DNA of 40,807 nt from Streptomyces cellostaticus (GTDB taxonomy: Bacteria; Actinomycetota; Actinomycetes; Streptomycetales; Streptomycetaceae), in assembly GCF_023630175.1 (NCBI RefSeq), contig NZ_JALLIN010000057.1, positions 1 to 40,807 on the forward strand, given 5' to 3'. The translations under genes were made by a program, and so were the position numbers. Positions within the stretch are counted from its first letter, which is position 1, and every line of letters starts with the position of its first letter. Under the pieces are notes generated by a model. It was not told the origin of the DNA and did no database searches. It worked only from the letters and a program-made list of their open reading frames with translations. Of this stretch, positions 7,862-15,918 are shown piece by piece.

Positions 7862-8590
7862 TCAGTCCAGCCAGACATAGCCCGCGAGCCGCCCGGTGGT
7901 GCGGTCGCGGCGGTACGAGTAGTGGTCGCCCGACTCCATGGTGCACACCGGAGAGTGCGCGCGGTCGCGCACCCCGAGCCGCTCGAGCTGGGCGTGCACT
8001 CCGGCGCTCACGTCCACCGCCGGAGTGCCCCAGGCGGTTTCGGCGTGCGCCGCCGGCTCGACCGCGGACACCTCGGCGCGCATCGCCTCCGGCACCTCGT
8101 AGCACCGGCCGCAGACGGCCGGTCCGGTACGTGCGGTGATCCGCTCGGCCTCGGCACCGAGTTCGGTCATCGCCCGTACGGCGGCCAGAACGACCCCCTT
8201 GGCCATTCCCGGGCGGCCGGCGTGGGCGGCGGCCACGATGCCGGCGACCGGGTCGGCCAGCAGCACCGGCACGCAGTCGGCGGTGAGGACAGCGAGCGCG
8301 AGCCCCCGGCGCGCGGTGACGAGCGCGTCGACCTCCGGCACGGGCGACTCGCCCCAGGGCGCGTCCACGACGGCCACGTCGGCCCCGTGCACCTGGTTCA
8401 TCCAGACGACGGCGTCGGGTCCGAAGCCGAGCGACTTCGCCGCCAGCTCCCGGTTGGCCCGGACCGATCCGGGGTCGTCACCGACCGCGCCGCCGAGATT
8501 GAGCTCCTCATACGGAGCGGCGCTCACCCCGCCCCACCGGTCGGTGAAGGCGAAGTGCGCGCCGCCCGCGCTCTCGCGCCGTCCTATCAC
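7862..8590 (-). CDS. pgeF: PgeF/YfiH laccase-domain protein, peptidoglycan editing factor, 242 aa
   Basis: Member of the multicopper-polyphenol-oxidase-like (YfiH/DUF152) family. In E. coli, PgeF corrects misincorporation of L-Ser for L-Ala in the peptidoglycan stem, and other members have purine nucleoside activity. The conserved metal site is visible as H68 (NQVHGADV), C106 (TADCVPVLL) and H123 (AAHAGRPG). The usual HAGWRG is replaced by HAGRPG. The start is GTG at 8590, whose GTGA overlaps the ftsZ stop by 4 bp, so translation is probably coupled to ftsZ. Placement between ftsZ and yggS supports a cell-wall role. Confidence 0.93.
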   Translation of the reverse strand: MIGRRESAGGAHFAFTDRWGGVSAAPYEELNLGGAVGDDPGSVRANRELAAKSLGFGPDAVVWMNQVHGADVAVVDAPWGESPVPEVDALVTARRGLALAVLTADCVPVLLADPVAGIVAAAHAGRPGMAKGVVLAAVRAMTELGAEAERITARTGPAVCGRCYEVPEAMRAEVSAVEPAAHAETAWGTPAVDVSAGVHAQLERLGVRDRAHSPVCTMESGDHYSYRRDRTTGRLAGYVWLD

Positions 8591-9804
8591 TTCAGGAAGT
8601 CCGGGACGTCCAGCTCCTCGGCCGCGCTGTCCGCGTAGGTGCGCGGCGCGGGCGGGACCGACGGGGTCACGGGGAGCTCGGCCACCGGCTCGGGCGCCGG
8701 CTCCGGCTCCTCCTTCGGCGTCACGCTGCCGAGCGAGCCGAAGGACGGGCGGCTCTCCGGCTGCCGCGCCGGAGCGGGCTCCTCGCGCCGGGGCGCGGAC
8801 GCCCCGGAGGCGGAGGTGGAGGCGGAGCCGAGGACGTTGTCCCGGCGCGCCGGCGGCTGACCGCCGTCGAAGCCGGCCGCGATCACGGTGACCCGCACCT
8901 CGTCGCCGAGGGCGTCGTCGATGACGGCGCCGAAGATGATGTTGGCCTCCGGGTGGGCGGCCTCGCTGACGAGCTGGGCGGCCTCGTTGATCTCGAACAG
9001 ACCGAGGTCGGAGCCACCGGAGATGGAGAGCAGCACGCCGCGGGCGCCGTCGATGGACGCCTCCAGCAGCGGCGAGGAGATCGCCATCTCGGCCGCGGCC
9101 ACCGCGCGGTCGTCGCCGCGGGCCGATCCGATGCCCATCAGGGCGGAACCGGCCTCGGACATGACCGACTTGACGTCGGCGAAGTCCAGGTTGATCAGAC
9201 CGGGCGTGGTGATGAGGTCGGTGATGCCCTGCACACCGGAGAGCAGGACCTGGTCGGCCGACTTGAAGGCGTCCAGGACCGAGACCTGCCGGTCCGAGAT
9301 GGACAGCAGCCGGTCGTTGGGGATGACGATGAGGGTGTCGACCTCTTCGCGCAGCTCGGCGATGCCGTCCTCGGCCTGGTTCGCGCGGCGCCGTCCCTCG
9401 AAGGTGAACGGGCGCGTGACCACGCCGATGGTGAGGGCGCCGAGCGAGCGCGCGATGTTGGCCACGACGGGCGCGCCGCCGGTTCCGGTGCCGCCGCCCT
9501 CACCGGCCGTCACGAAGACCATGTCGGCCCCCTTGAGGACCTCCTCGATCTCCTCGCGGTGGTCCTCGGCGGCCTTGCGGCCGACGGCCGGGTTGGCCCC
9601 GGCACCGAGTCCGCGGGTGAGTTCGCGGCCGACGTCGAGCTTCACGTCGGCGTCGCTCATCAACAGCGCCTGTGCGTCGGTGTTGATGGCGATGAACTCG
9701 ACGCCCTTGAGACCGACCTCGATCATCCGGTTGATGGCATTGACACCACCGCCGCCGACACCGATGACCTTGATGACTGCGAGGTAGTTCTGCGGTGCTG
9801 CCAC
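8587..9804 (-). CDS. ftsZ: FtsZ cell division GTPase, 405 aa
   Basis: Tubulin-like GTPase that forms the Z-ring. In Streptomyces it makes vegetative cross-walls and the ladders of sporulation septa. The GTP-binding loop is at residues 16-21 (VGGGGVN region), the tubulin signature GGGTGTG is at 103-109, and the T7 synergy loop NLDFAD is at 205-210. A disordered Pro/Glu/Ala-rich linker follows (about 315-395), ending in the conserved tail DVPDFLK that binds SepF and other partners. The start is GTG at 9804 (MAAPQNYLAVIKVIG), with a GAGAGG site 8 nt upstream. The 280-bp leader region upstream holds promoter-like and palindromic elements, consistent with the developmental control known for Streptomyces ftsZ. 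The stop overlaps pgeF. Confidence 0.99.
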   Translation of the reverse strand: MAAPQNYLAVIKVIGVGGGGVNAINRMIEVGLKGVEFIAINTDAQALLMSDADVKLDVGRELTRGLGAGANPAVGRKAAEDHREEIEEVLKGADMVFVTAGEGGGTGTGGAPVVANIARSLGALTIGVVTRPFTFEGRRRANQAEDGIAELREEVDTLIVIPNDRLLSISDRQVSVLDAFKSADQVLLSGVQGITDLITTPGLINLDFADVKSVMSEAGSALMGIGSARGDDRAVAAAEMAISSPLLEASIDGARGVLLSISGGSDLGLFEINEAAQLVSEAAHPEANIIFGAVIDDALGDEVRVTVIAAGFDGGQPPARRDNVLGSASTSASGASAPRREEPAPARQPESRPSFGSLGSVTPKEEPEPAPEPVAELPVTPSVPPAPRTYADSAAEELDVPDFLK

Positions 9805-9908
9805 GTCGAAGGCCTCTCGCCTCGAATTACGTTGTCGCCGCCGGGCGGTTTCCCCGCACCGGGACGACGGATGCCGAATGGGACGGTCCGTAACGCCGAC
9901 CCGAACCC

Positions 9909-9929
9909 TAACCCTGAAGTTTAGGGTTA
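9909..9929. repeat. TAACCCT inverted repeat upstream of ftsZ
   Basis: TAACCCT (9909-9915) and AGGGTTA (9923-9929) are perfect 7-bp arms around a 7-nt spacer. Each half resembles a BldD half-site (TnACnC), but the spacing differs from the BldD consensus, so the binding protein is not assigned. Confidence 0.6.
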
Positions 9930-9931
9930 CC

Positions 9932-9969
9932 AGTGTGCCTGTTCCCTGAAGTCTTCTGAACAGGACACT
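9932..9969. repeat. Interrupted inverted repeat upstream of ftsZ
   Basis: AGTGT-g-CCTGTTC (9932-9944) pairs with GAACAGGACACT (9958-9969) over 12 bp with one bulged G and a 13-nt spacer. The right arm contains the GACAC pentamer. No T-tract follows in either direction, so it is a candidate operator or leader hairpin. Confidence 0.7.
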
Positions 9970-10084
9970 AAGTCGACAAGCGGCGCCCGTTCAACGAACA
10001 CGCCGAACCTCCCGTTTTTCTTTTCACCCTATGTGATCAGCCGTAGCAGTGCCCAACCAGGGGGCTGGCCTGCGCCGATACCCG

Positions 10085-10879
10085 TCAACTCCCCGATGAC
10101 GCAGGCGCGGTGGGCACGCTGACGTCGAAGTGCCGGGCTCCGGGAGCTGCTTTCATGAGTGCTGTGAGGGCCCGTGCCTTGGCACGGCCGTTCTCGCCGC
10201 TTCCCCAGACGACCGTGCGGCCGCCGCCCAGCTCCACCGAGATGTCGTCGTAGGACCGCACTTGGACGGTCCGGGTGTCCCGCGCCACGGCGGCCGGAAG
10301 GGCCGCCGCCACCCCCACCGCCTCGCGCACCAGGCGGTCGGCGCCGAAGCGCCGGAGGCTCGCGGCGGTCGGACCCGACCGGGACACCTTCAGGTCCAGC
10401 AGCGGAACGCCCTTCGGCGCCTGCGAAACGGTGGCGAAACGGACGCCGTCGTCGTCGACTTCGACGAAGTTCCCCGCCTTGGGGACGAGCAGCACCGGGG
10501 TGCGCTCGGTCACCTTCAGGCCGATTCCGTGAGGCCAGGCGCGAACGACCGAAACGGTGTCGATCCTGCGCAGTTTCCGGCGGAGCCGTGCTTCCACGGC
10601 GTCCGTGTCGACGGACGCCAGGGGTGCCCCGAGCGGCACGGAGGCGACCTCCCGCACATCGGCGGGGGTCAGCATCCGGGTGCCGGAGACCGAGACGTGC
10701 CGTACCCGCAGCCACGAGGAGCCGTACAACACCCAGGTGGAGCCCGCCCCGAGAAGCACCAGGGCGGCAGCGAGAATGACGATCATACGAAGACGCGCCC
10801 GCCCGAGCCGCCGCACGGACGGCGGGCCGGACGACTCCTGCTGGCGTTCACCGCGCTCCGCGGTAGTCGATCCGGCCAC
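10085..10879 (-). CDS. ftsQ: FtsQ divisome protein, 264 aa
   Basis: Bitopic membrane protein that links early and late divisome components (FtsQ/DivIB). It has a short basic cytoplasmic tail (residues 1-32), one transmembrane helix (about 33-52), a POTRA domain beginning LRVRHVSVSGTRMLTPADV (about 57-125) and an extracellular beta domain. The start is GTG at 10879 (MAGSTTAERGERQQ), because GAAGGGG lies 8 nt upstream. The in-frame GTG at 10885 has only 2 nt of spacing. The frame stays open far upstream through murG, but that is an out-of-frame shadow. It follows murG by 26 bp. Confidence 0.95.
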   Translation of the reverse strand: MAGSTTAERGERQQESSGPPSVRRLGRARLRMIVILAAALVLLGAGSTWVLYGSSWLRVRHVSVSGTRMLTPADVREVASVPLGAPLASVDTDAVEARLRRKLRRIDTVSVVRAWPHGIGLKVTERTPVLLVPKAGNFVEVDDDGVRFATVSQAPKGVPLLDLKVSRSGPTAASLRRFGADRLVREAVGVAAALPAAVARDTRTVQVRSYDDISVELGGGRTVVWGSGENGRAKARALTALMKAAPGARHFDVSVPTAPASSGS

Positions 10880-10905
10880 CCTCACTACCCCTTCGTCATA
10901 TGGTC

Positions 10906-11994
10906 CTATCGGCGTGAGGCGATCGCCTCGTGCACCATGCCGGCGAGCAGTTCGTCGGCGTCCCGGCGCCCGAACTCGCTTGCCGCGCGGGACATCTCGT
11001 AGAGCCGGTGCGGGTCCGCCAGCACGGGCAGGACGTGCTGCTGCACCCACTCGGGGGTGAGTTCCGCGTCGTCGACGAGAAGTCCGCCGCCCGCCTTCAC
11101 CACCGGCTGCGCGTTCAGCCGCTGTTCGCCGTTGCCGATGGGCAGCGGGACGTAGGCGGCCGGGAGTCCGACGGCGGAGAGTTCGGCGACGGTCATCGCG
11201 CCCGCGCGGCAGAGCATCAGGTCGGCCGCGGCGTACGCGAGGTCCATCCGGTCCAGGTAACTTACCGGGATGTAGGGCGGCATTCCCGGCATCTGCTGCA
11301 CCTGCGGCAGTTCGTTCTTCGGGCCGACCGCGTGCAGGATCTGGATGCCGGCCTGCTGCAGCCACGGGGCGACCTGCTGGATCACCTCGTTGAGGCGCCG
11401 GGCGCCCTGGGAGCCGCCGGAGACGAGCAGGGTGGGCAGGTTCGGGTCCAGGCCGAAGCGGGCGCGCGCCTCCGGGCGTGCGGCGGCCCGGTCCAGGGTG
11501 GCGATGGTGCGGCGCAGCGGGATGCCGATGTAGCGGGCGTCGCGCAGCTTGCTGTCCGGAGTGGAGACGGCGACCCGGGCGGCGTACCGGCTTCCGATCT
11601 TGTTGGCCAGGCCCGGGCGGGCGTTGGCCTCGTGGATCACGATGGGCACACCGAGGCGCTTGGCGGCCAGGTAGGCGGGCAGGGCGACGTAACCGCCGAA
11701 GCCGACCACGGCGTCCGCCTTGGTGCGTTCGAGAACCTGCTCGGCGGCCTTGATCGTGCCGCGCAGCCGGCCCGGGACGGTGATCAGCTCGGGAGTGGGT
11801 TTGCGGGGCAGCGGCACCGCGGGGATCAGCGCCAGCTCGTAGCCGCGCTCCGGGACGAGCCTGGTCTCCAGGCCGCGCTCCGTGCCCAGGGCCGTGATCC
11901 CCACGGTCGGGTCCTGCCTGCGCAGGGCGTCCGCGAGGGCGAGCGCGGGCTCGATGTGGCCCGCGGTACCTCCGCCGGCGAGTACGACATGCAC
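10906..11994 (-). CDS. murG: MurG, lipid II-forming GlcNAc transferase, 362 aa
   Basis: GT-B glycosyltransferase at the inner face of the membrane. It adds GlcNAc from UDP-GlcNAc to lipid I, giving lipid II. The N-terminal glycine-rich loop is GGGTAGHIEPALALADAL (about residues 7-24), with Glu where many homologues have Phe or Tyr. The second loop GGSQGARRLNE is near residue 195, and the C-terminal donor-site segment CRAGAMTVAELSAVGLPA is near 260-277. The start is GTG at 11994, 6 bp after the ftsW stop. It forms a functional pair with mraY in the same operon. Confidence 0.98.
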   Translation of the reverse strand: MHVVLAGGGTAGHIEPALALADALRRQDPTVGITALGTERGLETRLVPERGYELALIPAVPLPRKPTPELITVPGRLRGTIKAAEQVLERTKADAVVGFGGYVALPAYLAAKRLGVPIVIHEANARPGLANKIGSRYAARVAVSTPDSKLRDARYIGIPLRRTIATLDRAAARPEARARFGLDPNLPTLLVSGGSQGARRLNEVIQQVAPWLQQAGIQILHAVGPKNELPQVQQMPGMPPYIPVSYLDRMDLAYAAADLMLCRAGAMTVAELSAVGLPAAYVPLPIGNGEQRLNAQPVVKAGGGLLVDDAELTPEWVQQHVLPVLADPHRLYEMSRAASEFGRRDADELLAGMVHEAIASRR

Positions 11995-12000
11995 CGAAAT

Positions 12001-13362
12001 TCACCGCTCTCCGGACGAACGCGCCGCCGAGGCGCGCCGTCGCATCGTGTTCCATCTGCGAGGCCCCCGCTCGGCACCGGAGCCTCCTGCCCGCTTTCTA
12101 CCAAAGCGAGATTGCCGCATCGCAAGCGCCGCCCGCGCAGCGGGGTCCTCGCGCGCGAAGGCGATCAGCAACCCGATGGCGAACATGGTCGGCAGCAGGG
12201 CGGACCCTCCGTAGGAGAACAGCGGGAGGGGGACGCCGGCGATCGGCAGCAGGCCGAGCACCGCACCGATGTTGATCACCGCCTGGGCGGTGATCCAGGT
12301 GGTCACGCCTCCCGCGGCGTACCTCACGAAGGGGTCCTCCGTGCGTCCGGCCACGCGGATACCCGCATAGCCTAGAGCCGCGAACAGGGCGAGCACCGAC
12401 AGCGTTCCCGCCAGGCCCAGTTCCTCACCGGTGACGGCGAAGATGAAGTCGGTGTGGGCTTCGGGTAGTTGGCCCCATTTCTCCACACTCGCGCCGAGGC
12501 CGGAACCGAACAGTCCGCCGGAGGCGAGGGCGTAGATCCCGTGCACGGCCTGCCAGCAGTCGGCCACTCCGGACCGGGGCTCGGTGGCGCCGATGCAGGC
12601 CAGCCGGGCCATCCGGTTGGGGCTGGTCCTGATGAGCACGACACCGATCAGGCCGGCGACCGAGAGCACCCCGGCGAACAGCCGGGTCGGTGCCCCCGCG
12701 AGCCACAGCAGGCCGAACAGGATCGCTGTGAGAATGATCGCGGTGCCCATGTCGCCGCCGAGCATGATGAGGCCCAGCAGCATGAAGGAGGCCGGCACCA
12801 GCGGCACGAGCATGTGCTTCCACTGGGTCAGCAGCTTGCGCTCCTGCTTGCGCGCGATCAGGTCCGCGCCCCACAGCACCAGGGCGAGCTTGCCGAACTC
12901 GCTGGGCTGGATCTGGAAGGAACCGCCCAGGGAGATCCAGTTCTGGTTGCCGTTGACCGCCATCCCTATCCCGGGCACCTGCACCAGGACCATCAGGAAG
13001 ACGGCGCCGGCCAGGATCGGGTAGGCCAGTGCCCGGTGCAGTTTCACCGGCATGCGCGCGGCGAGGAACATCAGCGCGCCGCCGATGGCCGCCGCGAGGA
13101 ACTGCTTGCGGAAGAAGTACGAGCCCGGCAGCGAGAGCTGCAGCGCGGTGATCTGGGAGGCCGAGTAGACCATCACCAGGCCCAGCACGGTGATCAGCAG
13201 GCTGCCGCCGAGGATCAGGTAGTACGCGGTCAGCGGCCGGTCCCAGGCCTTCCGGGCGCGCGTGTAGAGGCGCCGCACGGCGTTCTCGCGCGATGGGCCG
13301 GGGGGCACGGGACGCCGGGGCGCCCGCTGTACGGGCGGGCGGCCGGTACGGCTACCGGGCAT
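12001..13362 (-). CDS. ftsW: FtsW septal peptidoglycan glycosyltransferase (SEDS family), 453 aa
   Basis: SEDS-family polytopic membrane protein that polymerises lipid II at septa together with its partner PBP FtsI. After a basic, Pro/Arg-rich cytoplasmic tail (about residues 1-50) there are about ten hydrophobic helices. Conserved SEDS segments include the NWISLGGSFQIQPSEFGKL region and the HTDFIFAVTGEELG loop, followed by GVPLPLFSYGGSAL near the end. I choose the ATG at 13362 because GGAGG lies 5 nt upstream. A GTG at 13374 in the same frame would add four residues but has no good ribosome-binding site. It lies between murD and murG on the same strand. Confidence 0.95.
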   Translation of the reverse strand: MPGSRTGRPPVQRAPRRPVPPGPSRENAVRRLYTRARKAWDRPLTAYYLILGGSLLITVLGLVMVYSASQITALQLSLPGSYFFRKQFLAAAIGGALMFLAARMPVKLHRALAYPILAGAVFLMVLVQVPGIGMAVNGNQNWISLGGSFQIQPSEFGKLALVLWGADLIARKQERKLLTQWKHMLVPLVPASFMLLGLIMLGGDMGTAIILTAILFGLLWLAGAPTRLFAGVLSVAGLIGVVLIRTSPNRMARLACIGATEPRSGVADCWQAVHGIYALASGGLFGSGLGASVEKWGQLPEAHTDFIFAVTGEELGLAGTLSVLALFAALGYAGIRVAGRTEDPFVRYAAGGVTTWITAQAVINIGAVLGLLPIAGVPLPLFSYGGSALLPTMFAIGLLIAFAREDPAARAALAMRQSRFGRKRAGGSGAERGPRRWNTMRRRASAARSSGER

Positions 13363-13429
13363 GGGCGCCTCCACTGAACGTCGACCGTCCCACGCGTCCC
13401 TCCCAAGATCCGCCCGGCGGGCGGCCGGG

Positions 13430-14848
13430 TCAGGCGCCGAGTTCGCGGACCGCCGCCGCGAACGCGTCGCCGCGCTGGTTGTAGTTGGTGAACATGTCCA
13501 TGGAGGCGCAGGCCGGGGCCAGCAGCACGGTGTCGCCGGGCCGGGCCAGCCGCTTCGCCTCCGTCACCGCCTGGAGCATCGCCCCAGTGTCGGTCCGTTC
13601 GAGGTCGACGACGGGTACTTCCGGGGCGTGTCGCGCCAGGGCCTCGCGGATCAGGGCACGATCGGCGCCGATCAGGACCGCCCCGCGCAGCCGCTTGGCC
13701 GACCTGGCGACCAGCTCGTCGAAGGTGGCGCCCTTCGCCAGACCGCCCGCGATCCACACGATGGACTCGTAGGACGCCAACGAGGCTTCCGCGGCGTGGG
13801 TGTTGGTGGCCTTGGAGTCGTCCACGTACGCCACCGCGTCGATGTCCGCGACGTGCTCGATGCGGTGGGCGTCCGGGCGGAAGGCCCGCAGGCCGTCGCG
13901 TACGGCGGTGGCGGGCACGCCGTACGCGCGCGCGAGGGCGGCGGCGGCGAGGGCGTTGGCGATGTTGTGCGGGGCCGGCGGGTGGACGTCGGAGACCTCG
14001 GCCAGTTCCTGCGCGTTCTTCTGCCGGTTCTCGACGAAGGCGCGGTCGACCAGGATGCCTTCCACGACGCCGAGTTGGGAGGGGCCGGGCGTGCCGAGGG
14101 TGAAGCCGACGGCTCGGCAGCCCTCCTCGACGTCGGCCTCGCGAACCAGGTCCTCGGTGAGCCCGTCGGCCGCGTTGTAGACGCAGGCGACCCGGTTGCC
14201 CTCGTAGATACGGCCCTTGTCGGCGGCGTAGGCCGCCATGGAGCCGTGCCAGTCGAGGTGGTCCGGGGCCAGGTTGAGGACGGCCGCGGAGTGGGCGCGC
14301 AGCGAGGGCGCCCAGTGGAGCTGGTAGCTGGACAGCTCGACGGCGAGGACGTCGTACTCCTCCTCGCCGAGGACCGCGTCCAGCAGGGAGACGCCGATGT
14401 TGCCCACGGCGGCGGTGCGCAGGCCCGCGGCCGCCAGGATGGAGGCGAGCATCTGCACCGTCGTGGTCTTGCCGTTGGTGCCCGTCACGGCGAGCCAGGG
14501 CGCCGCGCCGGGCCCCCTGAGGCGCCAGGCCAGCTCCACGTCGCCCCAGACCGGCACTCCGGCCCGGCCGGCGGCGAGGAACAGCGGCTTGTCCGGCTTC
14601 CAGCCGGGCGCGGTGACGATCAGCTCGGTGCCTTCCGGCAGGGTGGCGCCGTCGCCGAGGCGCACGGTGACGCCGAGCGCCTCCAGCTCCGCGGCCTGCT
14701 CTCTCGCGCGCGCGTCGTCGCCGTCGTTGACGACCGTGACGACCGCGCCGCGCGCGTGCAGCACCTTGGCCGCCGGAACGCCCGAGACACCGAGTCCGGC
14801 GACGGTGACGTGCTTGCCCTGGAATTCGGAAGGCACCGAGGAGGTCAC
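13430..14848 (-). CDS. murD: MurD, UDP-MurNAc-L-Ala:D-Glu ligase, 472 aa
   Basis: ATP-dependent Mur ligase that adds D-glutamate to UDP-MurNAc-L-Ala. The N-terminal Rossmann motif VAGLGVSGVPAAK is near residues 16-28, the ATP loop GTNGKTT is at 123-129, and DHLDWHGS and the C-terminal Mur-ligase domain (DSKATNTHAAEASL) follow. The start is set at GTG 14848, which forms a GTGA overlap with the mraY stop. An ATG at 14863 would add five residues but lacks a ribosome-binding site. It is followed by ftsW after a gap of about 67 bp. Confidence 0.96.
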   Translation of the reverse strand: MTSSVPSEFQGKHVTVAGLGVSGVPAAKVLHARGAVVTVVNDGDDARAREQAAELEALGVTVRLGDGATLPEGTELIVTAPGWKPDKPLFLAAGRAGVPVWGDVELAWRLRGPGAAPWLAVTGTNGKTTTVQMLASILAAAGLRTAAVGNIGVSLLDAVLGEEEYDVLAVELSSYQLHWAPSLRAHSAAVLNLAPDHLDWHGSMAAYAADKGRIYEGNRVACVYNAADGLTEDLVREADVEEGCRAVGFTLGTPGPSQLGVVEGILVDRAFVENRQKNAQELAEVSDVHPPAPHNIANALAAAALARAYGVPATAVRDGLRAFRPDAHRIEHVADIDAVAYVDDSKATNTHAAEASLASYESIVWIAGGLAKGATFDELVARSAKRLRGAVLIGADRALIREALARHAPEVPVVDLERTDTGAMLQAVTEAKRLARPGDTVLLAPACASMDMFTNYNQRGDAFAAAVRELGA

Positions 14849-15918
14849 TTGTCCGCTGCCCATCCCGCGTAGAAGAGGCCCAGTCCGACGATCACACAGA
14901 TGCCCTGGATGATCCAGAAGCGGACCACCACCAGGACCTCGGACCAGCCCTTGAGTTCGAAGTGGTGCTGGAGTGGCGCCATCCGGAAGACGCGCTTCCC
15001 GGTGAGCCGGAAGGAGCCGACCTGGATGACGACCGACATGGTGATGAGGACGAACAGGCCGCCCATGATGGCCACCAGCAGCTCGGTGCGGGAGAGGATG
15101 GCCAGGCCGGTGAGGACACCGCCGAGGGCGAGCGAACCGGTGTCGCCCATGAAGATCTTGGCCGGCGAGGTGTTCCACCACAGGAAGCCCAGGCAGGCGC
15201 CCATCAGCGCGGAGGCGACCACCGCGAGGTCCAGCGGGTCGCGCACCTCGTAGCAGGCACCCGGGTTGGTCAGCGTCGTCGCGTTGGCGCAGGACTCCTG
15301 GAACTGCCAGACGCCGATGAACGTGTAGGCGCCGAAGACGAGCACGGAGGCGCCGGTGGCGAGGCCGTCCAGACCGTCCGTGAGGTTCACGCCGTTGGAC
15401 ATCGCCAGGATCATGAACAGTGCCCAGACGACGAACAGCACCGGGCCGATGCTCCAGCCGAAGTCGGTGATGAACGACAGCTTCGTGGACGCCGGGGTGT
15501 TGCCGCGCGCGTCCGCGAACATCAGCGACAGCACCGCGAAGCCGATGCCGACGATGAGCTGGCCGGCCATCTTGGCCTTGGCCCGCAGGCCCAGGGACCG
15601 CCGCTTGACGATCTTGATGTAGTCGTCCAGGAAGCCGACCAGGCCCATGCCGAACATCAGGCCGAGGACCAGCAGTCCGGAGTAGGTGGGGGGGTATCCG
15701 GTGATGAGCTTGCTCAGGAAGTACGCGGCGATGGTCGCCAGGATGAAGGCGATACCGCCCATGGTCGGCGTACCGCGCTTGCTGGCGTGCTCGCGCGGGC
15801 CGTCGTCACGGATGTACTGGCCGTAGCCCTTCCGGGCGAGGAGCTTGATCAGCAGCGGGGTGCCGACCAGCGTCAGGAAGAGGCCAATGACTCCCGAGAA
15901 CAGGATCTGCTTCATCAT
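14845..15918 (-). CDS. mraY: MraY, phospho-MurNAc-pentapeptide translocase, 357 aa
   Basis: Integral membrane enzyme that transfers phospho-MurNAc-pentapeptide to undecaprenyl phosphate, forming lipid I. About ten hydrophobic helices are visible. Cytoplasmic catalytic motifs are present: the Asp pair D98-D99 in GFLDDYIKI, the DGLDGLATG segment and the His-rich loop PLQHHFELKGWSE near the C-terminus. RGTPTMGG near residue 49 is family-typical. The start ATG at 15918 overlaps the murF stop (ATGA), and the end overlaps murD by 4 bp, so murF, mraY and murD are likely translationally coupled. Confidence 0.98.
   Translation of the reverse strand: MMKQILFSGVIGLFLTLVGTPLLIKLLARKGYGQYIRDDGPREHASKRGTPTMGGIAFILATIAAYFLSKLITGYPPTYSGLLVLGLMFGMGLVGFLDDYIKIVKRRSLGLRAKAKMAGQLIVGIGFAVLSLMFADARGNTPASTKLSFITDFGWSIGPVLFVVWALFMILAMSNGVNLTDGLDGLATGASVLVFGAYTFIGVWQFQESCANATTLTNPGACYEVRDPLDLAVVASALMGACLGFLWWNTSPAKIFMGDTGSLALGGVLTGLAILSRTELLVAIMGGLFVLITMSVVIQVGSFRLTGKRVFRMAPLQHHFELKGWSEVLVVVRFWIIQGICVIVGLGLFYAGWAADK

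Larger units (their letters stand above)
9805..10084 (-). promoter_or_regulatory. ftsZ upstream control region
   Basis: This 280-bp gap is the longest inside the dcw cluster. Two leftward promoter candidates are visible. One has -35 TTGAAC (9994-9989), a 17-bp spacer and -10 TTAGTG (9971-9966). The other has TTGGGC (10056-10051), a 19-bp spacer and TAGGGT (10031-10026). The pentamer GACAC, the core of WhiA sites, is at 9964-9968 and overlaps the first -10. Inverted repeats are at 9909-9929 and 9932-9969. Multiple promoters, including a developmental one, are known for Streptomyces ftsZ; assigning these boxes to them is inference. Confidence 0.6.

Noticed and set aside
9903..9929. Telomere-like CCCTAA repeat
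   Set aside because: Only two short units are present, and they are explained by the TAACCCT inverted repeat at the ftsZ promoter.
10880..12055. Upstream extension of the ftsQ frame through murG
   Set aside because: The extension is Arg/Pro/Gly-rich shadow sequence of murG. The real ftsQ start is the GTG at 10879 with a good ribosome-binding site.
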